A stretch of DNA of 64,000 nt, taken from assembly GCF_000934605.2 (NCBI RefSeq), contig NZ_CP010897.2, positions 5,332,001-5,396,000 on the forward strand, given 5' to 3'. The stretch comes from Pandoraea vervacti (lineage in GTDB: Bacteria > Pseudomonadota > Gammaproteobacteria > Burkholderiales > Burkholderiaceae). The notes below the pieces were generated by a model. It made no database searches and was not told the origin of the DNA. It worked only from the letters and a program-made list of their open reading frames with translations. Shown in pieces: positions 43,077-51,653 of the stretch. Position 1 is the first letter of the stretch, and each line of letters begins with the position of its first letter. The position numbers and the translations under genes were made by a program.

Positions 43077-44108
43077 GTGACGCGGTATCTCGATGTCCAA
43101 CGATCGCTGCAACAAACGCCTCGTAAGTGGTTGATTACCGGGGTTGCAGGCTTCATCGGCTCCAACCTACTAGAAACGCTGCTCGGGCTCGATCAGCAGG
43201 TCGTGGGGCTGGACAACTTTGCTACCGGCCACCGTGCCAACCTCGATCTCGTAAAGTCTTTCGTCAGCCCGGAACAGTGGGCGCGTTTCTCCTTCATCGA
43301 AGGCGACATCTGCGATCTCGAGACATGCCAACGCGCCACGCAGGGCGTGCGACACGTGCTCCACGAAGCAGCGCTCGGCAGCGTGCCGCGCTCGATTGAA
43401 AATCCGATTCGTACCAACGAGACCAATCTCTCGGGTTTCCTTAATATGCTCGTCGCCGCACGCGACGCCGGGGTCGAGAGCTTCGTCTATGCCGCGTCAA
43501 GCTCGACGTATGGCGATCATCCCGGGCTGCCCAAAGTGGAGGACCGTATCGGCAAGCCGCTCTCGCCGTATGCGGTCACGAAATACGTCAACGAGCTGTA
43601 CGCCGACGTCTTCGCGCGATGCTACGGATTCAACAGCGTCGGACTGCGGTATTTCAATGTATTCGGTCCGCGCCAGGACCCCAAGGGCGCTTATGCCGCG
43701 GTGATTCCGAAGTGGTTCGACGCGCTACTCAACGGCGAGACCGTGTTCATCAACGGCGACGGCGAAACCAGCCGCGACTTCTGTTTCGTCCAGAACGTCG
43801 TTCAGGCCAACATCCTCGCGTCCCTCCCGGAAAGTCGGGAAGCCACGAACCAGGTGTACAACGTTGCGCTCGGCGACCGCACGACGCTCAACGAACTGTT
43901 TGCCAACATTCGCGCACTGATCGCACGCGAAATGCCTGAAGTGGCCGATGCGACGCCAACGTATCGCGACTTCCGCGCGGGTGACGTGCGTCACTCGCAA
44001 GCGGACATCGGCAAGGCGACGTCGCTGCTTGGCTATGCGCCGACGCACCGCGTTGATGCCGGCCTGGAAATCGCCTGCTCGTGGTACATGTCCCTTGCAC
44101 GGCGCTGA
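43077..44108 (+). CDS. tviC: UDP-N-acetylhexosamine 4-epimerase (TviC/WbpP-like)
   Basis: A 343-residue extended short-chain dehydrogenase. The NAD motif TGVAGFIGSN is at 21-30, the catalytic Ser region AASSSTYGDHPGLPK near 140, and Tyr-x-x-x-Lys in SPYAVTKYVNELYA. SVPRSIENP and FGPRQDPKGAYAAVIPKW are characteristic of WbpP/TviC epimerases acting on N-acetylated UDP-sugars. Start is the GTG at 43077 after AAGGAA (43065-43070); the 105-residue in-frame extension overlaps tviB and is not family-like. With TviB it should give UDP-GalNAcA. Confidence 0.9.
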   Translation: MTRYLDVQRSLQQTPRKWLITGVAGFIGSNLLETLLGLDQQVVGLDNFATGHRANLDLVKSFVSPEQWARFSFIEGDICDLETCQRATQGVRHVLHEAALGSVPRSIENPIRTNETNLSGFLNMLVAARDAGVESFVYAASSSTYGDHPGLPKVEDRIGKPLSPYAVTKYVNELYADVFARCYGFNSVGLRYFNVFGPRQDPKGAYAAVIPKWFDALLNGETVFINGDGETSRDFCFVQNVVQANILASLPESREATNQVYNVALGDRTTLNELFANIRALIAREMPEVADATPTYRDFRAGDVRHSQADIGKATSLLGYAPTHRVDAGLEIACSWYMSLARR

Positions 44109-44144
44109 TCTCGGCGTCATGTCACGGTCATCTCGCACCAGCGT

Positions 44145-45257
44145 ATGAAAATACTGATCAATGCGCTCTCCGCCCGAGTCGGCGGAGGGAAAACCTACCT
44201 GATCAATCTGCTGCGCAACCTGCCGGACGATCCGTCGCTGCAACTCCTGATCTACGCGCCATCTTCGCTCGATCTGCCGCTCGATCCGCGCATCGAGCGT
44301 CGGAATCTTGATGCCGAGGCCAATAATCCGCTGCGTCGGCTCGTGTGGGAGCGATTGACCTTGCCCGGGGTCCTCGAGCGCGAGCACGTCGATTTGCTGT
44401 TCTGCCCCGGCGGACTGGTCAACACGCGTGTTCCGGCCGGCTGCCGGGTCGTCACAATGTTCCGCAACATGCAGCCGTTCGACCCGGAGGCTGTCAAGGT
44501 CATTCCATGGGGGCTGTTGCGATTGCGAACCCTGCTGCTCAAGGGAGCGATGCTGCGCAGCATGCGCGGGGCAGATCTGGTGATCTTTATCTCGCATTTC
44601 GCACGGAGCGTTGTTGAATCGCTCATCCCCATTTCGCGCGGCGTGACGATCCCCCACGGCGTACCCGAAATATTCAAGACGGCAGGCATCGAACTTCCGA
44701 AGCCGGCCTATCTCCCCGAAGGCAAGTACATTCTGTACGTGTCGCGTTTCGAGCCTTACAAACATCACCTCGAAGTCGTTCAGGGTTATGCACAGCTGCC
44801 GGAGGCGCTGCAAGAGGAATATCGCCTGATACTGGTGGGCGAACCGCTCTCGCCTCAGTCTGAACGGGTAGCGCGTGAAATTCGCGAACGAGGCCTGAGT
44901 GACCGGATCCGGGTGATCGGCGGTGTCGAGTACGGAACGCTGCCGGGCGCTTATCGCAATTCCGATATGATCCTGTTTGCCTCATCGTGCGAGAATTGCC
45001 CGAATATTCTGCTCGAAGCGCTCGGAGCGGGGCGTCCGACACTCACGTCGGATATCGAACCCATGCCCGAGTTTGCTGCCGACGCCGCGCTTTACTTTGC
45101 GCCGGGCGATCCGGGTAGCATCGCCGCGGCGATTGCGCGGATGGCACGGGAGCCGGCGTTGGCCGAGACGTTGGCCAAACGCGCCGCCGAGCGCAGTCTG
45201 GACTTCGCATGGTCGAAGACCGCACAGGCGACTTGGAAGGAAATCTTAAGCACCTGA
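44145..45257 (+). CDS. Glycosyltransferase family 4 (GT-B fold)
   Basis: A 370-residue cytoplasmic transferase of the Glycos_transf_1 type. The N-terminal half starts MKILINALSARVGGGKTYL, and the donor-binding C-terminal half has YILYVSRFEPYKHHLEVVQGY near residue 200 and the acidic motif SCENCPNILLEALGAG near 285, where the two Glu bind the nucleotide sugar. Its sugar is not evident. As it is beside tviBC and asnB, transfer of GalNAcA is a plausible guess. It lies 36 bases behind tviC in the same operon. Confidence 0.87.
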   Translation: MKILINALSARVGGGKTYLINLLRNLPDDPSLQLLIYAPSSLDLPLDPRIERRNLDAEANNPLRRLVWERLTLPGVLEREHVDLLFCPGGLVNTRVPAGCRVVTMFRNMQPFDPEAVKVIPWGLLRLRTLLLKGAMLRSMRGADLVIFISHFARSVVESLIPISRGVTIPHGVPEIFKTAGIELPKPAYLPEGKYILYVSRFEPYKHHLEVVQGYAQLPEALQEEYRLILVGEPLSPQSERVAREIRERGLSDRIRVIGGVEYGTLPGAYRNSDMILFASSCENCPNILLEALGAGRPTLTSDIEPMPEFAADAALYFAPGDPGSIAAAIARMAREPALAETLAKRAAERSLDFAWSKTAQATWKEILST

Positions 45258-45356
45258 GATGCAGACTGCGCTGCCTTGCGGCGCGCATTCTTCATTTGGG
45301 ATCGCGCACGGCGCTCGCCGGCCGCGCCCCCGGAACATGATTCAAGGAAACTGAAT

Positions 45357-47288
45357 ATGTGTGGCATTGCCGGAATCGCCTATTGGCGTTCGATGGGCTC
45401 GCTGATTCCTGTGGCCGAACGCATGGCGGAGAAAATTCTGCACCGCGGGCCGGACGATGGCGGCGCATGGGCGGACGCGGAGAACGGCATTGCGTTCGGC
45501 CACCGACGTCTGGCCATTGTCGATCTGTCCGAACACGGTCATCAGCCGATGGCGTCCGCAAGCGGCCGCTACGTCATCGCATACAACGGCGAGGTATATA
45601 ACTTCCCGGCGTTGCGCGAAGCGCTTGAGCGTGAAGGCAAGGCACCGGTCTGGCGAGGTCACTCCGATACCGAGATTCTCCTGGCAGGTTTCGAAGCTTG
45701 GGGGATCGAAGCGACGCTGAAGCGGGCGACCGGCATGTTCGCGATCGCACTCTGGGACCGCCAGGAACGAACGTTGACGCTCGCGCGCGACCGAATCGGC
45801 GAGAAGCCACTGTATTACGGCTGGGTCGGCGACAAGCTACTCTTCGCCTCCGAACTCAAAGCGCTCGAGGCCGGCGCTGACCGTCCGCTGGAAATCGACC
45901 GCGACGCCCTCGACACCATGATGCGCTTCGCCTACATTCCGGCACCGCGCAGTATCTTCAAGAATGTGTGGAAATTGCCGGCAGCCCATCGCATCGTCTT
46001 CCGGTCGGCCAACGATCGCGACGCTGTGCCTGAAGCGTACTGGTCACTCGATACACCTGAACAAACTGAACTGCGCCGCTCGCTGGTCGACGAAAGCGAT
46101 ACGGTACTCGTCGACCGGTTGCACGACCAGCTCAAGGCGGTGATCGCCGGCCAAATGCTCTCCGATGTGCCGCTGGGTGCATTCCTCTCCGGCGGCGTGG
46201 ACTCGAGCACCGTCGTGGCGCTGATGCAGGCCCAATCGTCGCAACCGGTGCGCACGTTCACCATCGGCTTCAACGAAGAAGCATTCAACGAAGCACCGTA
46301 TGCGGCGGCTGTCGCGAAGCACCTCGGCACCTCGCACACCGAGCTTTACATTACGGCTAAGCAGGCGTCCGATCTGATACCGTCGCTGCCGCAGATTTAC
46401 GACGAGCCGTTCGCGGACTCGTCCCAAATTCCCACGACGCTCGTATCTCATCTCACTCGCAAGCACGTAACCGTGGCCCTGTCCGGCGACGGCGGCGACG
46501 AAATGTTCTCGGGCTATCCCCGCTATGACATCACGTCGCGCCTATGGGAGCGCATCGACGGTCAACCCGCCGTGCTGCGCCGCCTCATGGCATGCGCGTT
46601 GCGAGCTCCGTCACCCGGCGGGTGGGACGCCATGCTGCGCCTCGCACCACAAAATCTTCGTCAGCAAGTCAACGGCCGTCGGTTGCACCGCCTGGCCGGG
46701 CTGATCACATCGCCCTCCATCGGCGAACTCTATCCGCGTCTGATGTCGCAATGGCAGCCGGAAGATGGGCTGGTCCTGGGAGCGTCCTCGAATGGCGACG
46801 CACCGATGGACGTCTGGGCAACATCGCCAGACTTGCAGCACGCAATGCGCCGCTGGGATCTGCGTCAATATCTGCCAGACGATCTGCTGGTCAAGGTCGA
46901 CCGCGCCGCCATGAGCGCAAGTCTGGAGTCACGGGCGCCGCTGCTCGATCATCACATCGCTGAACTCGCGTTCGCCATGCCTAATCGCGTACTCCAGCGT
47001 GACGGCGTGGGTAAATGGGTACTCCGGCGCGTGCTGGACCGTTACGTGCCGCGCGAATTGATCGATCGACCGAAAACCGGCTTCTCAATTCCGTTGGGAG
47101 AGTGGCTGCGCGGACCGTTGCGCGAGTGGGCCGAATCATTGCTCGCCACGTCTCAATTGCGCGCGCAAGGCTACCTGGACGCCACGAAGGTCGAACGCAC
47201 CTGGCAACAGCATCTGTCAGGCAGCTACGACCGCAGCCCGTATCTGTGGAACGTGCTGATGTTTCAAGCCTGGCTGGCGAATCGCTGA
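45357..47288 (+). CDS. asnB: Asparagine synthase (glutamine-hydrolysing), probable sugar-acid amidotransferase
   Basis: A 643-residue amidotransferase. The catalytic Cys2 is exposed after Met removal (MCGIAGIAYW), the glutaminase domain covers 1-210 (YNGEVYNF at 76-83), and the synthetase ATP site SGGVDSST is at 278-285. Such AsnB-like proteins in O-antigen clusters (WbpS type) amidate uronic acids, so here the likely acceptor is GalNAcA made by TviBC; housekeeping asparagine synthesis is possible. The ATG at 45357 has AAGGAA seven bases upstream, and upstream codons would place the Cys internally. Last gene of the plus block. Confidence 0.9.
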   Translation: MCGIAGIAYWRSMGSLIPVAERMAEKILHRGPDDGGAWADAENGIAFGHRRLAIVDLSEHGHQPMASASGRYVIAYNGEVYNFPALREALEREGKAPVWRGHSDTEILLAGFEAWGIEATLKRATGMFAIALWDRQERTLTLARDRIGEKPLYYGWVGDKLLFASELKALEAGADRPLEIDRDALDTMMRFAYIPAPRSIFKNVWKLPAAHRIVFRSANDRDAVPEAYWSLDTPEQTELRRSLVDESDTVLVDRLHDQLKAVIAGQMLSDVPLGAFLSGGVDSSTVVALMQAQSSQPVRTFTIGFNEEAFNEAPYAAAVAKHLGTSHTELYITAKQASDLIPSLPQIYDEPFADSSQIPTTLVSHLTRKHVTVALSGDGGDEMFSGYPRYDITSRLWERIDGQPAVLRRLMACALRAPSPGGWDAMLRLAPQNLRQQVNGRRLHRLAGLITSPSIGELYPRLMSQWQPEDGLVLGASSNGDAPMDVWATSPDLQHAMRRWDLRQYLPDDLLVKVDRAAMSASLESRAPLLDHHIAELAFAMPNRVLQRDGVGKWVLRRVLDRYVPRELIDRPKTGFSIPLGEWLRGPLREWAESLLATSQLRAQGYLDATKVERTWQQHLSGSYDRSPYLWNVLMFQAWLANR

Positions 47289-47312
47289 CGCCAACCACTT
47301 AGGACAGGACAT

Positions 47313-47343
47313 CGCAGCGGTCCGCCCACTGGCGGCCGCTGCG
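47313..47343. terminator. Long hairpin between converging asnB and wecB-like genes
   Basis: CGCAGCGG (47313-47320) and CCGCTGCG (47336-47343), with the inner CCGCC (47322-47326) and GGCGG (47331-47335), form a 13-base-pair stem with one bulged T and a 4-base loop. It has no T-run on either side. It sits midway in the 88-base gap where the two halves of the locus meet, so a bidirectional block to transcription is likely. Confidence 0.6.
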
Positions 47344-47376
47344 TAACGCCCGACGAAGGCATACAGCGACGGGGCC

Positions 47377-48507
47377 TTACGCCCCCTTATGCCAGACCGT
47401 ACGGTTAATGTAATCAATGTAGCTCAACACCACCCGAAGCACTTGCGTCGAAACGAACGGGTTCTCGTAATCCGGCACAGCCAGCGTACGGCGCACATTC
47501 GGATCGAAATTCTCGGTCACCGCGCGCATCGCATCCAGCACCGGTTCACGGCGCAATCCCGACATGATCAACGTACCGACGTCCATCCCTTCCGGACGTT
47601 CATGTGCATTACGAATCGTAACTGCGGGCAGGTTAAGCAATGACGCTTCCTCGGTGATCGTGCCACTATCCGAGAGAATGCAAAACGCCTCTTTCTGAAG
47701 CTTGATGTAGTCGATGAATCCGAACGGCTTGGAAAACGTCACGCCGGTTTCCGGCATCGCACGACCGAGGGCGTCCAGACGCTTGCGCGTACGCGGATGC
47801 GTGGAAACGAGCACCGGCATGCCGTACGTCTGAACAATCGCTTCGAGCGTATCGAGCAGGTCGTGAAGCGCTTCGGGGGAATCCACGTTCTCTTCGCGAT
47901 GAGCGCTCACCAACACGTACTGCCGCGGCTTGAGCTGCTGACGTGCCAACACATCGGACGCCTCGAATGCATCGGCGTAATGATCAAGCACTTCGCGCAT
48001 GTGCGAACCGGTCTTGATGATCGTCTCGGGGCGGATTCCCTCCGCGAGCAGGTACCGACGGGCATGCTCGGTCAGCACCATGTTGATATCCGACAGGTGA
48101 TCGAGCACCTTGCGGTTCAGCTCTTCGGGAACGCGCTGGTCGAAACAGCGATTGCCGGCCTCCATATGGAAGACCGGAATCTTGCGCCGCTTGGCGGAAA
48201 TGACGGCAAGACAGGAGTTCGTGTCGCCGTACAACATCAAGGCATCCGGGCGCTCCTTCTCGAACACCTCGTCCGAACGTTCAATAACCCTGGCAATGGT
48301 TTCGGCGGCATTCGTTCCCGCTGCGTCCAGGAAATAGTCCGGCTTTCGAATACCGAGATCGTCGAAAAATACCTGGTTGAGTTCGTAGTCGAAGTTCTGC
48401 CCCGTGTGTACCAACACATGGTGCGTGTGCTTCTCGAGCTGGGCGATGACCCGGCTCATCTTGATTAGCTCGGGGCGCGTTCCCACGAGCGTCATGACTT
48501 TACGCAT
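47377..48507 (-). CDS. fnlC: UDP-N-acetylglucosamine 2-epimerase family (WbjD/FnlC/WecB-like)
   Basis: A 376-residue non-hydrolysing 2-epimerase. LVGTRPELIKMSRVIAQLEKH at the N-terminus, GDTNSCLAVISAKRR near 95-109, the HMEAGNRCFDQRVPEELNR stretch and SDSGTITEEASLLNLPAVT near 285 are intact family landmarks. Coupled to the 4,6-dehydratase (8-base overlap) and the RmlD-like reductase upstream, it should act on the 2-position of the UDP-6-deoxy-talose intermediate, giving UDP-L-FucNAc (the WbjB-WbjC-WbjD route). Ordinary WecB activity giving UDP-ManNAc is the alternative. Confidence 0.87.
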   Translation of the reverse strand: MRKVMTLVGTRPELIKMSRVIAQLEKHTHHVLVHTGQNFDYELNQVFFDDLGIRKPDYFLDAAGTNAAETIARVIERSDEVFEKERPDALMLYGDTNSCLAVISAKRRKIPVFHMEAGNRCFDQRVPEELNRKVLDHLSDINMVLTEHARRYLLAEGIRPETIIKTGSHMREVLDHYADAFEASDVLARQQLKPRQYVLVSAHREENVDSPEALHDLLDTLEAIVQTYGMPVLVSTHPRTRKRLDALGRAMPETGVTFSKPFGFIDYIKLQKEAFCILSDSGTITEEASLLNLPAVTIRNAHERPEGMDVGTLIMSGLRREPVLDAMRAVTENFDPNVRRTLAVPDYENPFVSTQVLRVVLSYIDYINRTVWHKGA

Positions 48508-49510
48508 TCAGTTGCTCCCGGACGTATTCCAGCGTCAACAGCAGCTTCTTCACGGCCTCCACGTCCAGGCGCTCCGTGTTGTGCGAGGTGTAGTCCTCGG
48601 ACGCCGAAATACGCGTCTCTCCCTGCACGAAGTACTTGTTGTAGTTCAAGTCGCGGTTGTCCGCAGGCACGCGGAAGTAACGGCCCATGTCGTCGACGCG
48701 CGCCATCTCTTCGCGCGAAACGAGGGACTCATAGAGCTTTTCACCGTGACGAGTCCCGATCTCACGGATCTTCGACTTGCTGTTGAAGAGTTCGATCAAC
48801 GCCTGAGCCAGAACCGCCACAGTACACGCCGGGGCCTTCTGTACAAAGATATCGCCTTGCTCACCGTGCTCGAAGGCGTGCAGCACGAGATCCACCGACT
48901 CGTCCAGCGACATCAGAAAGCGCGTCATCGTCGGATCGGTCACCGTCAGGTCCTTTCCTTCCTTGATCTGCCCGATGAACAGCGGGATGACCGAACCGCG
49001 CGATGCCATGACGTTGCCATAGCGTGTCGAGCACATCACGGTGTCGCCTTCTTGCTGAAGTCGCGAACGCGCGACGGTGACTTTTTCCATCATCGCCTTG
49101 GACAGCCCCATGGCATTGATCGGATAGACGGCCTTGTCCGTGCTGAGCATCACAACGCGAGACACGCCGCTGGAGGACGCCGCATCGAGCACATTTTCGG
49201 CACCAAGCACGTTGGTTTGAACGGCCTCCATCGGATAGAACTCGCACGACGGCACTTGCTTGAGGGCGGCCGCGTGAAAGACATAGTCGACGCCTTTCAT
49301 CGCACCTCGCACCGCATCGCGGTTACGCACGTCACCGATGTAGAACTTGAGCTTCGGATGCGCAAGCGCGATGCGCATATCTTCCTGCTTCTTTTCGTCA
49401 CGGCTGAAGATACGGATTTCCCGAACGCCGCTGCTCAGGAAACGGTTCAGAACCGCGTTGCCGAACGACCCGGTGCCGCCCGTAATCATTAAAACCTTAT
49501 CGTCGAACAT
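48500..49510 (-). CDS. fnlA: UDP-GlcNAc 4,6-dehydratase/5-epimerase (WbjB/FnlA/CapE-like)
   Basis: A 336-residue soluble short-chain dehydrogenase. The NADP motif ITGGTGSFGNAVL is at 9-21; VFHAAALKQVPSCEFYPMEA and the MGLSKAMMEKV active-site segment (a Met replacing the usual Tyr) are as in CapE/WbjB. The family removes water across C4-C6 of UDP-GlcNAc with inversion at C5, the first step to UDP-L-FucNAc. It has no membrane domain, unlike the WbpM-type enzyme at 60126-62066. The ATG at 49510 has AGGAA six bases upstream. It ends inside the first codons of the 2-epimerase gene. Confidence 0.88.
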   Translation of the reverse strand: MFDDKVLMITGGTGSFGNAVLNRFLSSGVREIRIFSRDEKKQEDMRIALAHPKLKFYIGDVRNRDAVRGAMKGVDYVFHAAALKQVPSCEFYPMEAVQTNVLGAENVLDAASSSGVSRVVMLSTDKAVYPINAMGLSKAMMEKVTVARSRLQQEGDTVMCSTRYGNVMASRGSVIPLFIGQIKEGKDLTVTDPTMTRFLMSLDESVDLVLHAFEHGEQGDIFVQKAPACTVAVLAQALIELFNSKSKIREIGTRHGEKLYESLVSREEMARVDDMGRYFRVPADNRDLNYNKYFVQGETRISASEDYTSHNTERLDVEAVKKLLLTLEYVREQLNA

Positions 49511-49525
49511 GCTCGATTCCTTCAA

Positions 49526-50380
49526 TTATCCAAATGTGTGCAAGCGCTCAATTAGCGTCGGCCAATCTGGCGCTACGTAACCGGTCGCTTCCGAGAAGCG
49601 GGTGCTGCAAAGCGAACGGTCGATCACGAACGCATCATCAGGGTTGATTTCGATGTCCTTGCCGAACGTCTTCCCGACCAACTTCAGCAGATCGAACTTG
49701 TTGATCGGCGCCGCCGACACGTGGTAAAGGCCGTGCAACTCGGGACGAGGCGCGACGTACTCAAGAATCACGCGTGCCAGCTCAACCGTCGGCAGGCCGG
49801 AAAACACGGCACGCCGGAATCCGCGGATCGGTCCCGTCTGTGAGAGGAACCAATCGACCAGCGCGTTCGCACCGCTCAATTCGCGTCCGATGATCGAGGT
49901 GCGCAACGTGATGGCGTGCGGATAGTCGACTTCGCCTAACAACTTGGTTCGCCCGTAGACATCGGTTGCATCGGGAAGGTCGGATTCGACATATCCGCCC
50001 TTGCTCCCGGAAAAGACGCAGTCCGTGCTGACATGGACCAGACGCGCACCGGCAAGCTCGCACAAACGTGCGAGACGATGCGGCAACACCGCGTTCAGCG
50101 GAATGGCCGCAAGCGGATCCTTGGCGTTGCCGAGTTGCTTGATGAGGCCCACGCAATTGACCACGAGATCGGGACGAACCTGGCTCAGCGCTTCGGTCAA
50201 CGTATCCGGCTGATCGGCATCCACACCGGTAAGCAACCGGTCATGCAGCCCCGTATCGAAATAGCGCTTTGCACCTGCGCCACGCAGCGTTCCCCATGCC
50301 TCAACGTCCGGCCACGTGTTTGCCAACCGCAGCACCGCGCTGCCCAGCATGCCCGAGGCGCCTAATATCATTACTTTCAT
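49526..50380 (-). CDS. RmlD-like NAD(P)-dependent sugar reductase (FnlB/WbjC role)
   Basis: A 284-residue short-chain dehydrogenase of the RmlD type. The cofactor motif MILGASGMLGSAVLRL is at 4-19, HVSTDCVFSG near 105-114, and the catalytic Tyr-x-x-x-Lys in DVYGRTKLLGEV near 130. In FucNAc clusters this enzyme does the C3 epimerisation and C4 reduction of the product of the 4,6-dehydratase, giving UDP-6-deoxy-TalNAc. It lacks the C-terminal cupin domain of CapF/WbjC (about 370 residues), so the C3 epimerisation may rest on another activity. The ATG at 50380 has GAGG eight bases upstream. Confidence 0.8.
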   Translation of the reverse strand: MKVMILGASGMLGSAVLRLANTWPDVEAWGTLRGAGAKRYFDTGLHDRLLTGVDADQPDTLTEALSQVRPDLVVNCVGLIKQLGNAKDPLAAIPLNAVLPHRLARLCELAGARLVHVSTDCVFSGSKGGYVESDLPDATDVYGRTKLLGEVDYPHAITLRTSIIGRELSGANALVDWFLSQTGPIRGFRRAVFSGLPTVELARVILEYVAPRPELHGLYHVSAAPINKFDLLKLVGKTFGKDIEINPDDAFVIDRSLCSTRFSEATGYVAPDWPTLIERLHTFG

Positions 50381-50396
50381 CGTTATCCTCGTTGCT

Positions 50397-51647
50397 TCAC
50401 TTTCCGGGGCCACGAACACGATAGTCCGCCGACAATTTGCTCAGGCGGAGGCTCAGATCGTCTGCGAGTTTGCCTGCTTCGAAGCGACGCGCATAGTAAT
50501 CGCGGCCCCGCACTCCCATTTGTGCGCGCTCATCCGGCGCCATAGAGGCCATGTCCGATATGGCCTTTTCCAGACCGTCTGCGTCCTGGGCGGCGCACAC
50601 CCTACCGCCACCGGACTCGGCCACAACTCTGGCCCCCGCACCGTTGAGCGACGCAATGATCGGGCGGCCCGTTGCCAGATAGACGCCCAATTTGCTTGGG
50701 ATCGTCAAGTCCAGCACGGGGTCACTGCGCAATACGACGAGCAATGCATCCGCATGCTGAAAAATCGCCGGCATCGACGGGTACGGGAAGCGGCCCGGCA
50801 TCACGACATTCGTCAGGCCTTCATCGCGAATGCGAGCGGCCAGTCGGTCACTATCGGAGCCCGACCCGATCAGGAAAATGCGAATCGCTGCGTTGTCCCT
50901 GAGCCGCGCCGCAGCGTCCAGCACGACATCAAGCCCCTGCGCTTTGCCGAGATTGCCGGCAAACACCACGTTGAACGTCGATTCCGTCAGCGCTGGCACA
51001 GGGCATCCCCCGACATCGGCCTGGGGATTTGCAATGAGCGCCGGCGCTACCGAATTGTAGTGCACCTCGATCGGACGCCCAGGGGCGTAGCGCGCAATGC
51101 CCGCCACAAATTCCTCGGATTGCGCAAGCACCAGATCCGTGTGGCGGTAAATCCAGCGAACGCACCGCTCGACTGCGCTGAGAATCGTCCGGTTCTTTAC
51201 GAACCCGGTTGCGCTCAGGCTCTCAGGCCACAAGTCCTGCACCCACACTGACAGTGGTGCACGTTTGAGCCATTTGATGAAAACGGCGGGAATCGCCTGA
51301 AGCAGCGGCGACGGCGCATAGACAAGAACGGCGTCGAACGACTGGCCTCGCAAGCGCAACGGCCCGAACAGACTGGCCGACGCAATGAAGGACAGGTAGT
51401 TGAGCATCAGGCGCAAGCCGCCGCCCTTGCCTCGCGGCATCAACGGCACCCGCAGAATCGATACCTTGCCGAGAGTCTGGTCACCGAATCCTGCCGCGCG
51501 AAACCCCTCGAAAACCGTTCCGCCAGGGTAGTTCGGCTGCCCCGTGAGCACCGTCACCGACGTCACGCGAGCGGCCAGCGCCTCGCATACGTGGTTGATC
51601 GGAAATTCTTCGGGATGAAAATATTGAGTCACTACCAGTAGGCGCAT
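50397..51647 (-). CDS. wbuB: WbuB-type glycosyltransferase (L-FucNAc transferase)
   Basis: A 416-residue GT-B transferase of family 4. The characteristic WVQDLWPESLSATGFVKN near residue 135 and IPSKLGVYLATGRPIIA near 305 identify the WbuB/WbpU-like group that transfers N-acetyl-L-fucosamine. It lies 16 bases upstream of the FucNAc-pathway reductase in the same direction, which strengthens that assignment. It acts at the cytoplasmic membrane face on undecaprenyl-PP-linked acceptor. Acceptor sugar and linkage cannot be read from sequence. Confidence 0.85.
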   Translation of the reverse strand: MRLLVVTQYFHPEEFPINHVCEALAARVTSVTVLTGQPNYPGGTVFEGFRAAGFGDQTLGKVSILRVPLMPRGKGGGLRLMLNYLSFIASASLFGPLRLRGQSFDAVLVYAPSPLLQAIPAVFIKWLKRAPLSVWVQDLWPESLSATGFVKNRTILSAVERCVRWIYRHTDLVLAQSEEFVAGIARYAPGRPIEVHYNSVAPALIANPQADVGGCPVPALTESTFNVVFAGNLGKAQGLDVVLDAAARLRDNAAIRIFLIGSGSDSDRLAARIRDEGLTNVVMPGRFPYPSMPAIFQHADALLVVLRSDPVLDLTIPSKLGVYLATGRPIIASLNGAGARVVAESGGGRVCAAQDADGLEKAISDMASMAPDERAQMGVRGRDYYARRFEAGKLADDLSLRLSKLSADYRVRGPGK

Positions 51648-51653
51648 ATGTCG

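Noticed and set aside
40050..47288. Vi-antigen-like capsule because of tviB and tviC
   Set aside because: No tviD, tviE or vex genes; tviBC homologues are common as GalNAcA suppliers in O-antigen loci.
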